Source: Chitinophagaceae bacterium UBA7600 (lineage in GTDB: Bacteria; Bacteroidota; Bacteroidia; Chitinophagales; Chitinophagaceae). Taken from it: a stretch of 64,000 nucleotides of DNA. A program made the position numbers and the translations under genes. Positions 25,773 to 34,080 of this stretch are shown one piece after another (within the stretch, counting starts at the first letter, position 1; each line of letters starts with the position of its first letter). The notes under the pieces are model-generated. The model had not been told where the DNA came from. It searched no databases and was given only the letters and a program-made list of their open reading frames with translations. Location: the NCBI GenBank assembly GCA_002478885.1, contig DLKC01000018.1, positions 1 through 64,000 on the forward strand, given 5' to 3'.

Positions 25773-27602
25773 TTATAAAACCACTTCTGCAGAACCACGC
25801 GGCAAAGACGGATGGTACCAGTTCACTTTCCGGCTGGCATACATAACGATCGAGAGTACCACAAACAAACCAATACTGCCTACAAGCAGGGCGGAATCTT
25901 CAAGCCTTATCAGGATAAAGATGAAACCATAAAGCGTAACAAGTACCGAAGCGAAAATGGCCGCGATCTTCCAACTGGCAAAATGGCTTTTTGCATATAA
26001 GACGATCATGAGCACGGTCGACGTTGCAGCGATAAGGTAAGCAATATCAAACAACAAATATTCGCTGATCGAAAGCAGTAAGGTAAAGAAAATGACCAGC
26101 GACAAACCCACCAGCACATATTGCACCGGGTGAAATGGCCTTTTCTGCATAATCTCCACGATAAAGAATAAAGAAAAGGTAAGCCCGATAAACAATATCG
26201 CGTATTTGATGCTCCGGTCGGTTTTCGCATACTGATCTGCCGGTTGTACCATCGTTACACCAAAAGCAAAATTGTTTTTGTTGAGGTTGAAACTGGTGAA
26301 CGAATTTGCAAACGGAAGATTGGCGTTATTAAAACTCCATTTGGCGGTAAAGCCGTCATCATTAACCGTTCTTTCGACCGGCAAAGTATTCCCATCGAAA
26401 GAAGGGCTGTTCCACGAAGATTGAAGAAAAAAACTGCTGTTCGCCGCAAGGGGAACAAAATGCAATTGCTCACTTCCCCTCAGTTTTACCGAGCAGTTAA
26501 AATCAAGGCTTTTGCCGGTATCGGCCATGGTGAGTTTGATAGGCGCTGATAACCCGGCGCTGTCTATTTCGTTTGAAGGAATGCCGGGTGACAATTCAAT
26601 TTTTTCTCCGTTAACAACCAGGCCGATCTTTTCTTCTATTCCCCTGAAGTCGGAAATACCAATACAGATTTTCGACTCTTCAGGGTGCAGCGTTACAGAA
26701 TCAGGCATTTCCGGAAGGCCGATGGTAAAGCTGCCTTTGCTGCTTACTTCGGTTTTATACAGTAATACCTTGTAAATAGATCTCGGACGCTCTTCGGGTA
26801 ATATATTGCCGGTAACGGAGAGGTTTTCGGGTAAAATAAAAACGTTGCCTTTGATAAGCTGCGGTTTGCCATCCGGCCCGGTGGTTTTTTGTGTATAGGG
26901 CATACAGATATAAGGCCCGCTCAGCGTTTGTCTTGACGCCCATTTGTCCGTCACTTCCTGTACCACTTCATGCTGCCTTGTCTCCCTTTCCGCCACAAGG
27001 TTTGATACAAAGAGTGTGGGAATAAGCATAACGAGAATAAGTACGCCGGTGATCACGGCTTTGATAAGTGTCTTATTACTGTTGGTATCATGCGGCAGGG
27101 CCGCTGCAATAGCTGGTTGTTCGTGCGTTTCCATATTTATGTTGATTTGTGTTTGAAGAAAATCGCGATCGTGGCTGTTGAGGGTAAAATATTGCTGAAG
27201 CGCCCGGAAATTGAGGGCCAGTGCAATAAGGCTGCAGCCATAAAGTACAGCCGTTGCCAATGATGCCGATGCTATAAAATCGGGCCAGTAGTTGTCGTTA
27301 TAATAATCCGACGTATTGAGGTTGGCAAACAACAACCCGTAAGGCGTAGTAAGCAGGAAATTGATGGCAGAAAAAGCAACTATTTTTCCGGTTGTTTGCA
27401 GTGCTGTCTTTTCAAGTTGCAGAAGGGCTATATTAAGCAGTAACAAGACCGGGAGGCTGCAAACGATCGATACTAAAAAAGAACCCACAAATGCCACCAC
27501 TGCAAACTCAGCTTCTTTGAGGAGCGAATACACAAATGCCGTCACGGAAAAGATGGTACAGGTGAATAACCAGGTTCTTGATGATATGGAACGGTGAGTC
27601 AT
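25773..27602 (-). CDS. creD: CreD-family inner-membrane protein with N-terminal membrane extension
   Basis: The product has 609 residues from the ATG at 27602; a GTG four codons upstream falls inside the operator. The CreD part starts near residue 153 with one helix and the typical sequence NLVAERETRQHEVVQEV, followed by a large periplasmic domain (LSGPYICMPY) and four to five C-terminal helices. About 150 residues with roughly four helices precede it, which CreD proteins of about 450 residues lack. CreD is linked to envelope integrity and beta-lactam/colicin tolerance in enterobacteria. Here it is the last gene of a three-gene unit with a winged-helix regulator and a membrane protein. Confidence 0.85.
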   Translation of the reverse strand: MTHRSISSRTWLFTCTIFSVTAFVYSLLKEAEFAVVAFVGSFLVSIVCSLPVLLLLNIALLQLEKTALQTTGKIVAFSAINFLLTTPYGLLFANLNTSDYYNDNYWPDFIASASLATAVLYGCSLIALALNFRALQQYFTLNSHDRDFLQTQININMETHEQPAIAAALPHDTNSNKTLIKAVITGVLILVMLIPTLFVSNLVAERETRQHEVVQEVTDKWASRQTLSGPYICMPYTQKTTGPDGKPQLIKGNVFILPENLSVTGNILPEERPRSIYKVLLYKTEVSSKGSFTIGLPEMPDSVTLHPEESKICIGISDFRGIEEKIGLVVNGEKIELSPGIPSNEIDSAGLSAPIKLTMADTGKSLDFNCSVKLRGSEQLHFVPLAANSSFFLQSSWNSPSFDGNTLPVERTVNDDGFTAKWSFNNANLPFANSFTSFNLNKNNFAFGVTMVQPADQYAKTDRSIKYAILFIGLTFSLFFIVEIMQKRPFHPVQYVLVGLSLVIFFTLLLSISEYLLFDIAYLIAATSTVLMIVLYAKSHFASWKIAAIFASVLVTLYGFIFILIRLEDSALLVGSIGLFVVLSIVMYASRKVNWYHPSLPRGSAEVVL

Positions 27603-27612
27603 AATCAAAAGC

Positions 27613-27629
27613 ACTTTGTTTTACAAAGT
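27613..27629 (-). promoter_or_regulatory. Palindromic operator upstream of creD
   Basis: ACTTTG-TTTTA-CAAAGT is a perfect 6+5+6 inverted repeat 10 bases upstream of the creD ATG. It matches the site before the first gene of the operon (28757-28773), including the flanking AAAAGC. Confidence 0.75.
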
Positions 27630-27645
27630 ATACGTACAAAAAAAA

Positions 27646-27945
27646 TTACTTGGCAGACCTGATCATTTGCTCGAGTGCATCAAGATGCATCCTGAATGCT
27701 TTCTCCCCTGCTTTTGTTGCTGCATAAGTTGTGTTTGTTTTCCGGCCGATAAAACCTTTGTTCACTTTAATAAAACCACTCTCCTCCAACGCTTTCAGGT
27801 GACTGGCAAGGTTACCATCAGTTACCTGGATCAGTTCTTTAAGTTGGTTAAAATTGATTTCAGCATTCACCATCAGCGCACTCATAATGCCCAGGCGCAC
27901 ACGGCTGTCAAATGCTTTATTCAGATTTTCTATCGGATTCTTCAT
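27646..27945 (-). CDS. Winged-helix transcriptional regulator (MarR/ArsR-like)
   Basis: The 99-residue single-domain protein shows a winged helix-turn-helix: LGIMSALMVNAEINFNQLKE, then TDGNLASHLKALEESGFI, and a beta-wing with KTNTTYAATKAG. Small regulators of this kind are often found beside creD in Bacteroidota. The palindromes at 27613 and 28757 are the natural candidates for its binding sites, implying autoregulation. Confidence 0.88.
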   Translation of the reverse strand: MKNPIENLNKAFDSRVRLGIMSALMVNAEINFNQLKELIQVTDGNLASHLKALEESGFIKVNKGFIGRKTNTTYAATKAGEKAFRMHLDALEQMIRSAK

Positions 27946-28030
27946 ATAAAAATTTACAGCTCAGCTTTAGATGATGCAAACCTGCATTTGCTTTAACAAT
28001 GCTCCCATCCTGCTGCCGTGCTTGTTGCGG

Positions 28031-28050
28031 TACAAAAGTGCGACGCAAGG
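28031..28050 (+). repeat. Dispersed intergenic repeat
   Basis: TACAAAAGTGCGACGCAAGG lies in the 142-base gap between the membrane-protein gene and the winged-helix regulator gene, so the repeat sits inside the operon. Confidence 0.6.
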
Positions 28051-28087
28051 AAAGCTTCGGCTTTGTGTTAAAGCCCGGCTCAAAAAA

Positions 28088-28750
28088 TTATTTATTGTCA
28101 CCGCCGGATTCATATTTTCTCCACATGATCAGGCCATAAATAATATGAAACAGACCAAAGCCAACTGCCCAAAAATAAAGACCATTACCTATAAAGAACA
28201 AACTCATTATCCCCAGCAAAATCTCTGCATAGCCAAGGTAAGCCGTCTCGGGAAGGGTGTATTTGCTGGCATTGAGTACAGCAATGCCATAAAAAATAAG
28301 GCACCCGGGAGCAATGTAGCCATAGGCGCCGCTGTTCATCAAAGCAAGCAGGAAAATGCCGCCGGCAGCCATCGGCACAAGCACCTGCACCATCAGGCGT
28401 CGCGCCGTTGAACCCCAGATGGGAACATTTGTTTTTTTGCTGCGAATCCAGGTAAACAAAAAGGCAAGTATGAATGCAGCGGCAAAAGTGAATATGGCTA
28501 CCTGGAACAATGAATTACCCATCCAGTCCTTAACCGACACAACAACTGCGCGGCTATCGGTCGTACTATTAAAGCTGCTGTCGCTAAATTTATTGGCCTC
28601 AATAATACCATTGGCAAACCATGCGCCGGCTAACCCGCAGCAGCCTGCGGCAATGCCGCTTAACCCGCTCAGACTAATGAAACGGCTGCTGCGCTCCATC
28701 ATTTGCCTGATATCTTTTAATGTATCTAAATGCTGATTCTGATCATTCAT
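28088..28750 (-). CDS. Six-helix membrane protein of the creD operon
   Basis: The product has 220 residues from the ATG at 28750; a TTG at 28783 would lie upstream of the operator. It begins with a soluble segment (LDTLKDIRQMMERSSRFI), followed by about six membrane helices and a charged tail. No enzymatic motif is visible. It is the first gene of the regulator-creD unit and shares the same operator as creD, so it probably belongs to the same envelope response. Confidence 0.75.
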   Translation of the reverse strand: MNDQNQHLDTLKDIRQMMERSSRFISLSGLSGIAAGCCGLAGAWFANGIIEANKFSDSSFNSTTDSRAVVVSVKDWMGNSLFQVAIFTFAAAFILAFLFTWIRSKKTNVPIWGSTARRLMVQVLVPMAAGGIFLLALMNSGAYGYIAPGCLIFYGIAVLNASKYTLPETAYLGYAEILLGIMSLFFIGNGLYFWAVGFGLFHIIYGLIMWRKYESGGDNK

Positions 28751-28756
28751 AAAAGC

Positions 28757-28773
28757 ACTTTGTAGTTCAAAGT
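28757..28773 (-). promoter_or_regulatory. Palindromic operator at the head of the creD operon
   Basis: ACTTTG-TAGTT-CAAAGT has identical arms and spacer length to the site before creD, and lies six bases before the ATG at 28750. Confidence 0.75.
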
Positions 28774-28926
28774 AATTATACAATATTCATACTGCCAAAT
28801 AATTTTTCTGCTCGCAGCAACGGTTTAATACCACTGGGTAAAGCCGGGCCCGGCTGTTAAAAAAAGAGGACTGAACACAAGTCACCGCAATATTCTGTTT
28901 CTTTGCGCCACTTTAAAACCAGAGTT

Positions 28927-31386
28927 ATGTGGTATAAACTGGGAAGACTTGTCCTTAAATACAAGTTTGCTTTATTATCGGTACTGTTGGCGGCTACTGT
29001 TTTCATGGGTTATCACGCCAGCCATATCCAGATTGGATACGATTTTGCAAAGGCGGTACCCACCGATAATCCCAAATACCAGGACTATCTGAAGTTTAAA
29101 GCAAAATTTGGTGACGACGGCACAACAATGGTGCTGGGCATGCAAACGGACAAACTTTACACAACACCGGTTTTTAATGAGCTTGCTTTACTCCGGCAGC
29201 ACCTGAAAGACGTGAAAGGCGTCGTCGACATCCTGAGCATACCTGAAGCCGCGACGCTCTATAAAATCGACACTACGGAAAAACTGGGTTTCGGAAAAAT
29301 ATTCCACGCGCCTTATTCCAACGCGCAAACCCTCGACAGTGACAAACAGGTGTTTGAAAACCTTCCTTTTTACAAGGGCATTCTGTATAACCCGGTTACC
29401 AATGCAAGCCTGTTGGCAGTGCGGCTGAATAAAGACACAGCCAACAGTAAATCACGTACGAGGTTAATCAACGACATTCTTGCACAGGTAACTGCTTTTG
29501 AAAAAACCACGAATGTACATGTACACGTAAGCGGGCTCCCTTTCATTCGAACCAACGTCTCAGACCGCATTCAAAAGGAAATGTATTGGTTTCTTATAGG
29601 CTCGCTGGTTTTGTCGGCAATAACCCTGCTGATATTTTTCCGCTCCGTAAGCGCCACGCTCATGAGTTTGTTCGTGGTAATGATGGGCGTTATCTGGAGC
29701 CTTGGCACCATGGTATTGTTCGACTATAAGATCACCCTGCTTACTGCGTTAATACCACCGCTGGTGGTGGTGATCGGCGTACCAAACTGTATCTATTTCC
29801 TCAACAAATATCACATGTCTTACAAAGAGGAAGGAAATAAACAGCAGGCGCTAGTGACTATGATTGGCCGCATGGGTGTGGTAACGCTGTTCTGCAATAT
29901 TGCTGCAGCTATTGGCTTTGCGGTTTTTGCATTTACGGATAGTGCGCTGTTGAAAGAATTCGGTGTCGTATCCGGCATAAACATCATGATGCTGTTCATT
30001 ATCTCCCTCATCTTTATTCCGTCTGTACTAAGTTTTCTTCCACCTCCGGGCAAACAGCAGGTTCGGTACCTCGATAATAAACTGATCGAAAAAATATTAC
30101 TGCGTATCGAACGCTGGACATTTCATCACACCAGAACAATCTACGCAGTAACCTGTATATTGCTGATTGTGGCAGTGATCGGCATAACCAGATTAAAGAG
30201 TGAAGGATATATCGTAGACGACCTGCCAAAGAACGACCAGGTGTACACAGACCTGAAATGGTTCGAACAAAATTTCGATGGCATCATGCCTTTGGAAATA
30301 GAAATCGATACCAAAAAGAAAAACGGGCTGTTCAAATCGCTTGGGCCTATCGAAAAAATAGATGAGTTCTCGCGATACATTGCTGAAAGGCCGGAAACGG
30401 CAAGACCGCTCTCCATTGTTGAAGGGCTCAAGTTCGCTAAGCAGGCATATTACGATGGCGACAGCGTCAACTATACAACACCCACTGAATTCGATATGCC
30501 GCTCCTCGGCAAATACCTGAAACAGGACAAAAAAGATACGGCCCAAAAAGGGGGTGGCTTAAATAAAATGCTGCAGAATTTTATCGATAGCAGCAAACGC
30601 GAAGCAAGAATAAGCGTAAGCATGAAAGACATAGGAAGCGCCAGGCTCCCCCTCTTCCTCGATGAACTCGATTCGGCAGCGCAAATGATCTTTAACGGCA
30701 TCAACATAAGAGATACTGCCCACACCAACGATTCGCTTTCAAGGCTGGCAAAAACCGGTGACAGCATAGCAGCAAACAGCATTGTAAAGAAAAATGGGCT
30801 GCCTTATGATATCACGATGACGGGCACGAGCATTACCTTCCTGGAAGGCACTACTTTTATCATCAACGGGCTTAAAGAAAGCATCATGTGGGCTTTTCTC
30901 CTCATCGCCCTTTGCATGCTTTACCTGTTCCGCTCCGCAAGAATATTATTGTGTTCACTTATTCCAAATCTTGTCCCACTGGTCATTACCGCTGGCGTAA
31001 TGGGCTGGTCTGGTATTGCGCTAAAACCCTCAACAGTCCTGATTTTTAGTGTGGCGCTTGGCATTGTTATCGATGTAACCATCCGCTTTCTCGTTAACTA
31101 CAAACAAGAATTGCCACAGTATAATTACCAGGTAAAACCAACGCTCATACAAACCATCCGCCACACAGGCATCAGCATTATTTATACATCGTTGGTATTG
31201 GTTGCTGGTTTTATTATTTTCTGCATGAGCGATTTTGGCGGCACAAAAGCATTAGGCTGGCTTACCTCGCTAACCCTTCTGTCGGGTACCATCACCAATC
31301 TTATTTTATTGCCGGTACTCATTCACGCTTTAACGAAAGACGGAAAGAAAAAACATGACGCTGATCCAAAGGAAAAGGCACAATAA
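28927..31386 (+). CDS. RND-superfamily exporter (MMPL/HpnN-like)
   Basis: The product has 819 residues from the ATG at 28927; the frame opens at a TTG at 28903 inside a promoter-like TTTCTTTG. The layout is one helix, a large periplasmic loop, five helices, then a repeat of the same pattern: two RND halves with 12 helices in total. The sterol-sensing-like/MMPL core is seen in ITLLTALIPPLVVVIGVPNC and VLIFSVALGIVIDVTIRFL. Such proteins export lipids, including hopanoids; the substrate here is unknown. It stands alone. Confidence 0.85.
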   Translation: MWYKLGRLVLKYKFALLSVLLAATVFMGYHASHIQIGYDFAKAVPTDNPKYQDYLKFKAKFGDDGTTMVLGMQTDKLYTTPVFNELALLRQHLKDVKGVVDILSIPEAATLYKIDTTEKLGFGKIFHAPYSNAQTLDSDKQVFENLPFYKGILYNPVTNASLLAVRLNKDTANSKSRTRLINDILAQVTAFEKTTNVHVHVSGLPFIRTNVSDRIQKEMYWFLIGSLVLSAITLLIFFRSVSATLMSLFVVMMGVIWSLGTMVLFDYKITLLTALIPPLVVVIGVPNCIYFLNKYHMSYKEEGNKQQALVTMIGRMGVVTLFCNIAAAIGFAVFAFTDSALLKEFGVVSGINIMMLFIISLIFIPSVLSFLPPPGKQQVRYLDNKLIEKILLRIERWTFHHTRTIYAVTCILLIVAVIGITRLKSEGYIVDDLPKNDQVYTDLKWFEQNFDGIMPLEIEIDTKKKNGLFKSLGPIEKIDEFSRYIAERPETARPLSIVEGLKFAKQAYYDGDSVNYTTPTEFDMPLLGKYLKQDKKDTAQKGGGLNKMLQNFIDSSKREARISVSMKDIGSARLPLFLDELDSAAQMIFNGINIRDTAHTNDSLSRLAKTGDSIAANSIVKKNGLPYDITMTGTSITFLEGTTFIINGLKESIMWAFLLIALCMLYLFRSARILLCSLIPNLVPLVITAGVMGWSGIALKPSTVLIFSVALGIVIDVTIRFLVNYKQELPQYNYQVKPTLIQTIRHTGISIIYTSLVLVAGFIIFCMSDFGGTKALGWLTSLTLLSGTITNLILLPVLIHALTKDGKKKHDADPKEKAQ

Positions 31387-31415
31387 ACAAAAAGTGATAC
31401 TGGATCGGCATAAGC

Positions 31416-31470
31416 ATGTCATAACATAATCGCTTGCGCGACAATACCCGCTTATCCGGGCATCACACAA
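31416..31470. repeat. REP-like hairpin repeat
   Basis: CCCGCTTATCCGGG forms a hairpin and is followed by CATCACACAATTG, matching the layout at 1810-1866 and, in opposite orientation, 32755-32798. It is in the 158-base gap between convergent genes. Confidence 0.55.
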
Positions 31471-31544
31471 TTGCCCTGTTGAAGCACCAATAGGCAATAT
31501 TTATGACGTTTTACCTGTGCGTTTAGCAGGCTTTTACAATTTAT

Positions 31545-32705
31545 TTACCTGAAAAGTTCCTGCATGGCCGCAGGAAAAAATATGCCCGCAGGTACGCTGC
31601 GCATGATCTTCAATTCCTCCGGGAAATTTGTCTCATTGTCAAGAAAACGCAATACACGTTGCGGGGGATTGCTGCGAAAAAGATCTGCGAAAATTTTATC
31701 TCCCCCCATCTTTTTATTGCTAAGAATATTTAAAAGCGTGCTGTCATAAAGACTAAACCGTCGGCCGGCAAAGTTGTTGCTGATATGTGGATCCCGGCCG
31801 GCCATCAAGGCATCAACGATCTTGCCGGTATGCTTCTGTATAAATTGGAATGTAAAACCACTGCTTGCCTTTGTTTGTCCCCCGGCAGTACCTATGGTAA
31901 CAACGTTCCCATCTCCCTTCGAAAAGGGGAAATTGGTCATGGGAATAATACCAAATTCCTCCTCCAGCACCGCGTAATCCTTTATGCCGGCGAATGACGA
32001 CAAATAACTTCCCAATGCATGGTCATATTCCTGCGGCTGCAAAAGTTGTTGGGTAAACAAAGTATATTCTACCAAAGCCTTGTCTCCAGCCACGGGTAGC
32101 ACGTACACAAAAGTTGTCCCATGCTTTTGATCAACGCGGAAATCCATAAAGGTGGCCACCCCTGGATCAAAACAGTTCACGGGAGTCTGTATCAGCCACC
32201 CCTTGAAATGCTGCAACAAAGAATAATACCGGCCTCCTGCCTGGTAGCCTTTTTTTTCGGCAAGGTTGATACTATTGAATATATAAGTACCTGTATATTC
32301 CGTTCCGTCAACAATCATGCTTGCCATGCTTTCATTGCCGGCCAGTGATTGCAGCTTGCCATAAAGAAACTCAATATTGGGTTTATGCTTTGCCTGCCCG
32401 AGAACGTACTGGTAAAAATCAATTCCCCGGATCATTTTGTACGCGTAGGGGTCAATATCAAATCTTGCAGAGTAATAATCGGAGTAAAATGCCAGGTGCT
32501 CCCAGCGATGGTGAACGATAGGCTCAAACATACCCGGGCGTTGCTCCCAGAAACACCAGGTTCGGTCATTCGCGCTTTTGGGCGACTGGTCAACAACCAG
32601 TATTTTTTTATTGTCGAAGAACGGCCGCTGCATCATACAATGCAGCAGTGATAAGCCTGCGCAACCGCTTCCTGAAATAATATAGTCGTAATGAGTAGCC
32701 GGCAG
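31545..32705 (-). CDS. crtY: Lycopene cyclase (CrtY type), no canonical start codon
   Basis: The first ATG in this frame is at 32636, but that would remove the FAD/NAD-binding motif. Upstream in the same frame the sequence reads HYDYIISGSGCAGLSLLHC, a proper N-terminus for this family. The frame stays open to an in-frame TGA at 32738-32736, yet offers no ATG, GTG or TTG: only CTG at 32705 or ATT at 32735. I place the start at the CTG as a guess. The body (TWCFWE, YFNS-like IFNSIN, GTAGGQTKASSGFTF) fits CrtY-type cyclases, which form the beta-ionone ring. It is the last gene of the carotenoid cluster. A start-codon mutation, a sequencing error or a rare start are all possible. Confidence 0.75.
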   Translation of the reverse strand: MPATHYDYIISGSGCAGLSLLHCMMQRPFFDNKKILVVDQSPKSANDRTWCFWEQRPGMFEPIVHHRWEHLAFYSDYYSARFDIDPYAYKMIRGIDFYQYVLGQAKHKPNIEFLYGKLQSLAGNESMASMIVDGTEYTGTYIFNSINLAEKKGYQAGGRYYSLLQHFKGWLIQTPVNCFDPGVATFMDFRVDQKHGTTFVYVLPVAGDKALVEYTLFTQQLLQPQEYDHALGSYLSSFAGIKDYAVLEEEFGIIPMTNFPFSKGDGNVVTIGTAGGQTKASSGFTFQFIQKHTGKIVDALMAGRDPHISNNFAGRRFSLYDSTLLNILSNKKMGGDKIFADLFRSNPPQRVLRFLDNETNFPEELKIMRSVPAGIFFPAAMQELFR

Positions 32706-32754
32706 TTTGAGTGGATTATTACTGTTGAATAAAATTCAGAATGTACAAGGGGGT

Positions 32755-32798
32755 AATGCCGGATAAGCTGGCACTATAGCACAACAGGCGATGCCATG
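32755..32798. repeat. REP-like hairpin repeat
   Basis: GCCGGATAAGCTGGC followed by AGGCGATGCCATG is the opposite-orientation copy of the element at 1810-1860. It lies between crtZ and crtY. Confidence 0.6.
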
Positions 32799-32801
32799 AA
32801 A

Positions 32802-33290
32802 CTAAGAAGCCGGCTCAGCCCTTTGCATTTGTTCGTCTCGCTTTACCTTTTCACGGTATTTTCTCGCCACCATAAGCATACCAAAGCTTTCGCCATGTTC
32901 TTTGTTAAGATGTTTATGATGCATTTTGTGCGCCCAGCGAATGGTTTTAACGTAACGGTTGTTGCTCCGCGTAAACCATTTAAAACGCTGGTGAATGATA
33001 ACATCGTGCACCAGGAAATAAGCGAAGCCATACATGGCAATACCGGCACCAATACTCACTACCCACCATTTTTCATTCATACTTCCGAGCATAATGCAAA
33101 GCCAGCTCGGAATAGCAAAAATGACAAAGAATGCATCGTTCTTTTCAAAAAAGCTTTTGCCCGGCTGATGATGGTCTTCATGTAAAAACCACAGGAACCC
33201 ATGCATCACATATTTATGCGTAAGCCATGTAATGCCTTCCATGATAAAGAAGGTAGCCAGCGCAATCAAAGGATAAATAATCCAGCTCAT
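32802..33290 (-). CDS. crtZ: Carotenoid beta-ring 3-hydroxylase CrtZ
   Basis: This 162-residue diiron membrane hydroxylase has the four histidine motifs in order: HKYVMH, HEDHH, HDVIIH and HKMHH. It has about four membrane helices. It adds the 3-hydroxyl to a beta-ring, giving zeaxanthin-type rings. Its start overlaps the cruF stop by four bases. Confidence 0.92.
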   Translation of the reverse strand: MSWIIYPLIALATFFIMEGITWLTHKYVMHGFLWFLHEDHHQPGKSFFEKNDAFFVIFAIPSWLCIMLGSMNEKWWVVSIGAGIAMYGFAYFLVHDVIIHQRFKWFTRSNNRYVKTIRWAHKMHHKHLNKEHGESFGMLMVARKYREKVKRDEQMQRAEPAS

Positions 33291-34036
33291 AAAAATGTTT
33301 GTAGTACCAGGAAAAACAACAATTCTATTATCAACAAATGTACTGCGAATTGGTTGGGTTTCGGGAATTTAAAAAGCCGGAAAGCCGTCTGCAGCAAAGC
33401 GCTTATCACAAACCAGCATATAAAATTATAAAGCGGTATTTCGCCAGCTGGCAACCACTTCCAGAAACCGAGCTGCACAGCCGTAGGCTCCATGATCCAA
33501 TCAAAAAAAGTAGTGACCATCGCCGCATCCGTAACAAATGCAAACAGCATTACCGCAATGGATGGCCGCATGTCGTTGCCCAGTTTTTTAAACAACCATT
33601 CGTTGAGTACATACACAAGGTTGGCCGCACAATAAACAGCGGTAAACCAGTTAACGCCGATGAGCAGGGGCACATTCAGTAGTTTAGGGCCAAGCACATC
33701 GCCATAAACATATTCGCCAAAGATCCAGCCCTTGTTTACACCAATTATTTCAACAGCAAGGCCCGTGATAAAACAGAGTACGACGAATAACCAGAACCAG
33801 CTGTTCTTTTGCTCCTGTGTTAATAACAGTAACACGAACATGACTAGCAGCGTAAATGGCGTATAGGAAATGAACCAGTCTTTATACGGCGTAAGTATCA
33901 TGCCGATCGCACCCGACACATGAAAAAGCAGTGCAAGGAATAACGCGATGTTGTTTATTTTTTTGACCGTTGGCAATGACTGATGGTTTATTTTTTTTGA
34001 CCCCGGCAATGGAATATAAATTAAGCTCCGTTGCAT
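33287..34036 (-). CDS. cruF: Carotenoid 1,2-hydratase CruF
   Basis: The 249-residue protein has about seven membrane helices and the CruF/DUF422 signature EIIGVNKGWIFGEYVYG with NVPLLIGVNWF. CruF adds water across the C1',2' double bond of an acyclic psi end, giving a 1'-hydroxy carotenoid. The only ATG (34036) lies inside a copy of the dispersed repeat at 34031-34050, and the first 30 residues are polar and may be poorly conserved. It is coupled to crtZ and follows crtD by 44 bases. Confidence 0.88.
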   Translation of the reverse strand: MQRSLIYIPLPGSKKINHQSLPTVKKINNIALFLALLFHVSGAIGMILTPYKDWFISYTPFTLLVMFVLLLLTQEQKNSWFWLFVVLCFITGLAVEIIGVNKGWIFGEYVYGDVLGPKLLNVPLLIGVNWFTAVYCAANLVYVLNEWLFKKLGNDMRPSIAVMLFAFVTDAAMVTTFFDWIMEPTAVQLGFWKWLPAGEIPLYNFICWFVISALLQTAFRLFKFPKPNQFAVHLLIIELLFFLVLQTFL

Positions 34037-34050
34037 CGCACGCTTGTACG
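34031..34050 (-). repeat. Dispersed repeat overlapping the cruF start
   Basis: TTGCATCGCACGCTTGTACG is the repeat in reverse orientation. Its GCATCGCAC portion, read on the minus strand, supplies the ATG of cruF. Confidence 0.65.
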
Positions 34051-34080
34051 CTTTGTTCTGTACGCTGCAACAAAAACCAG

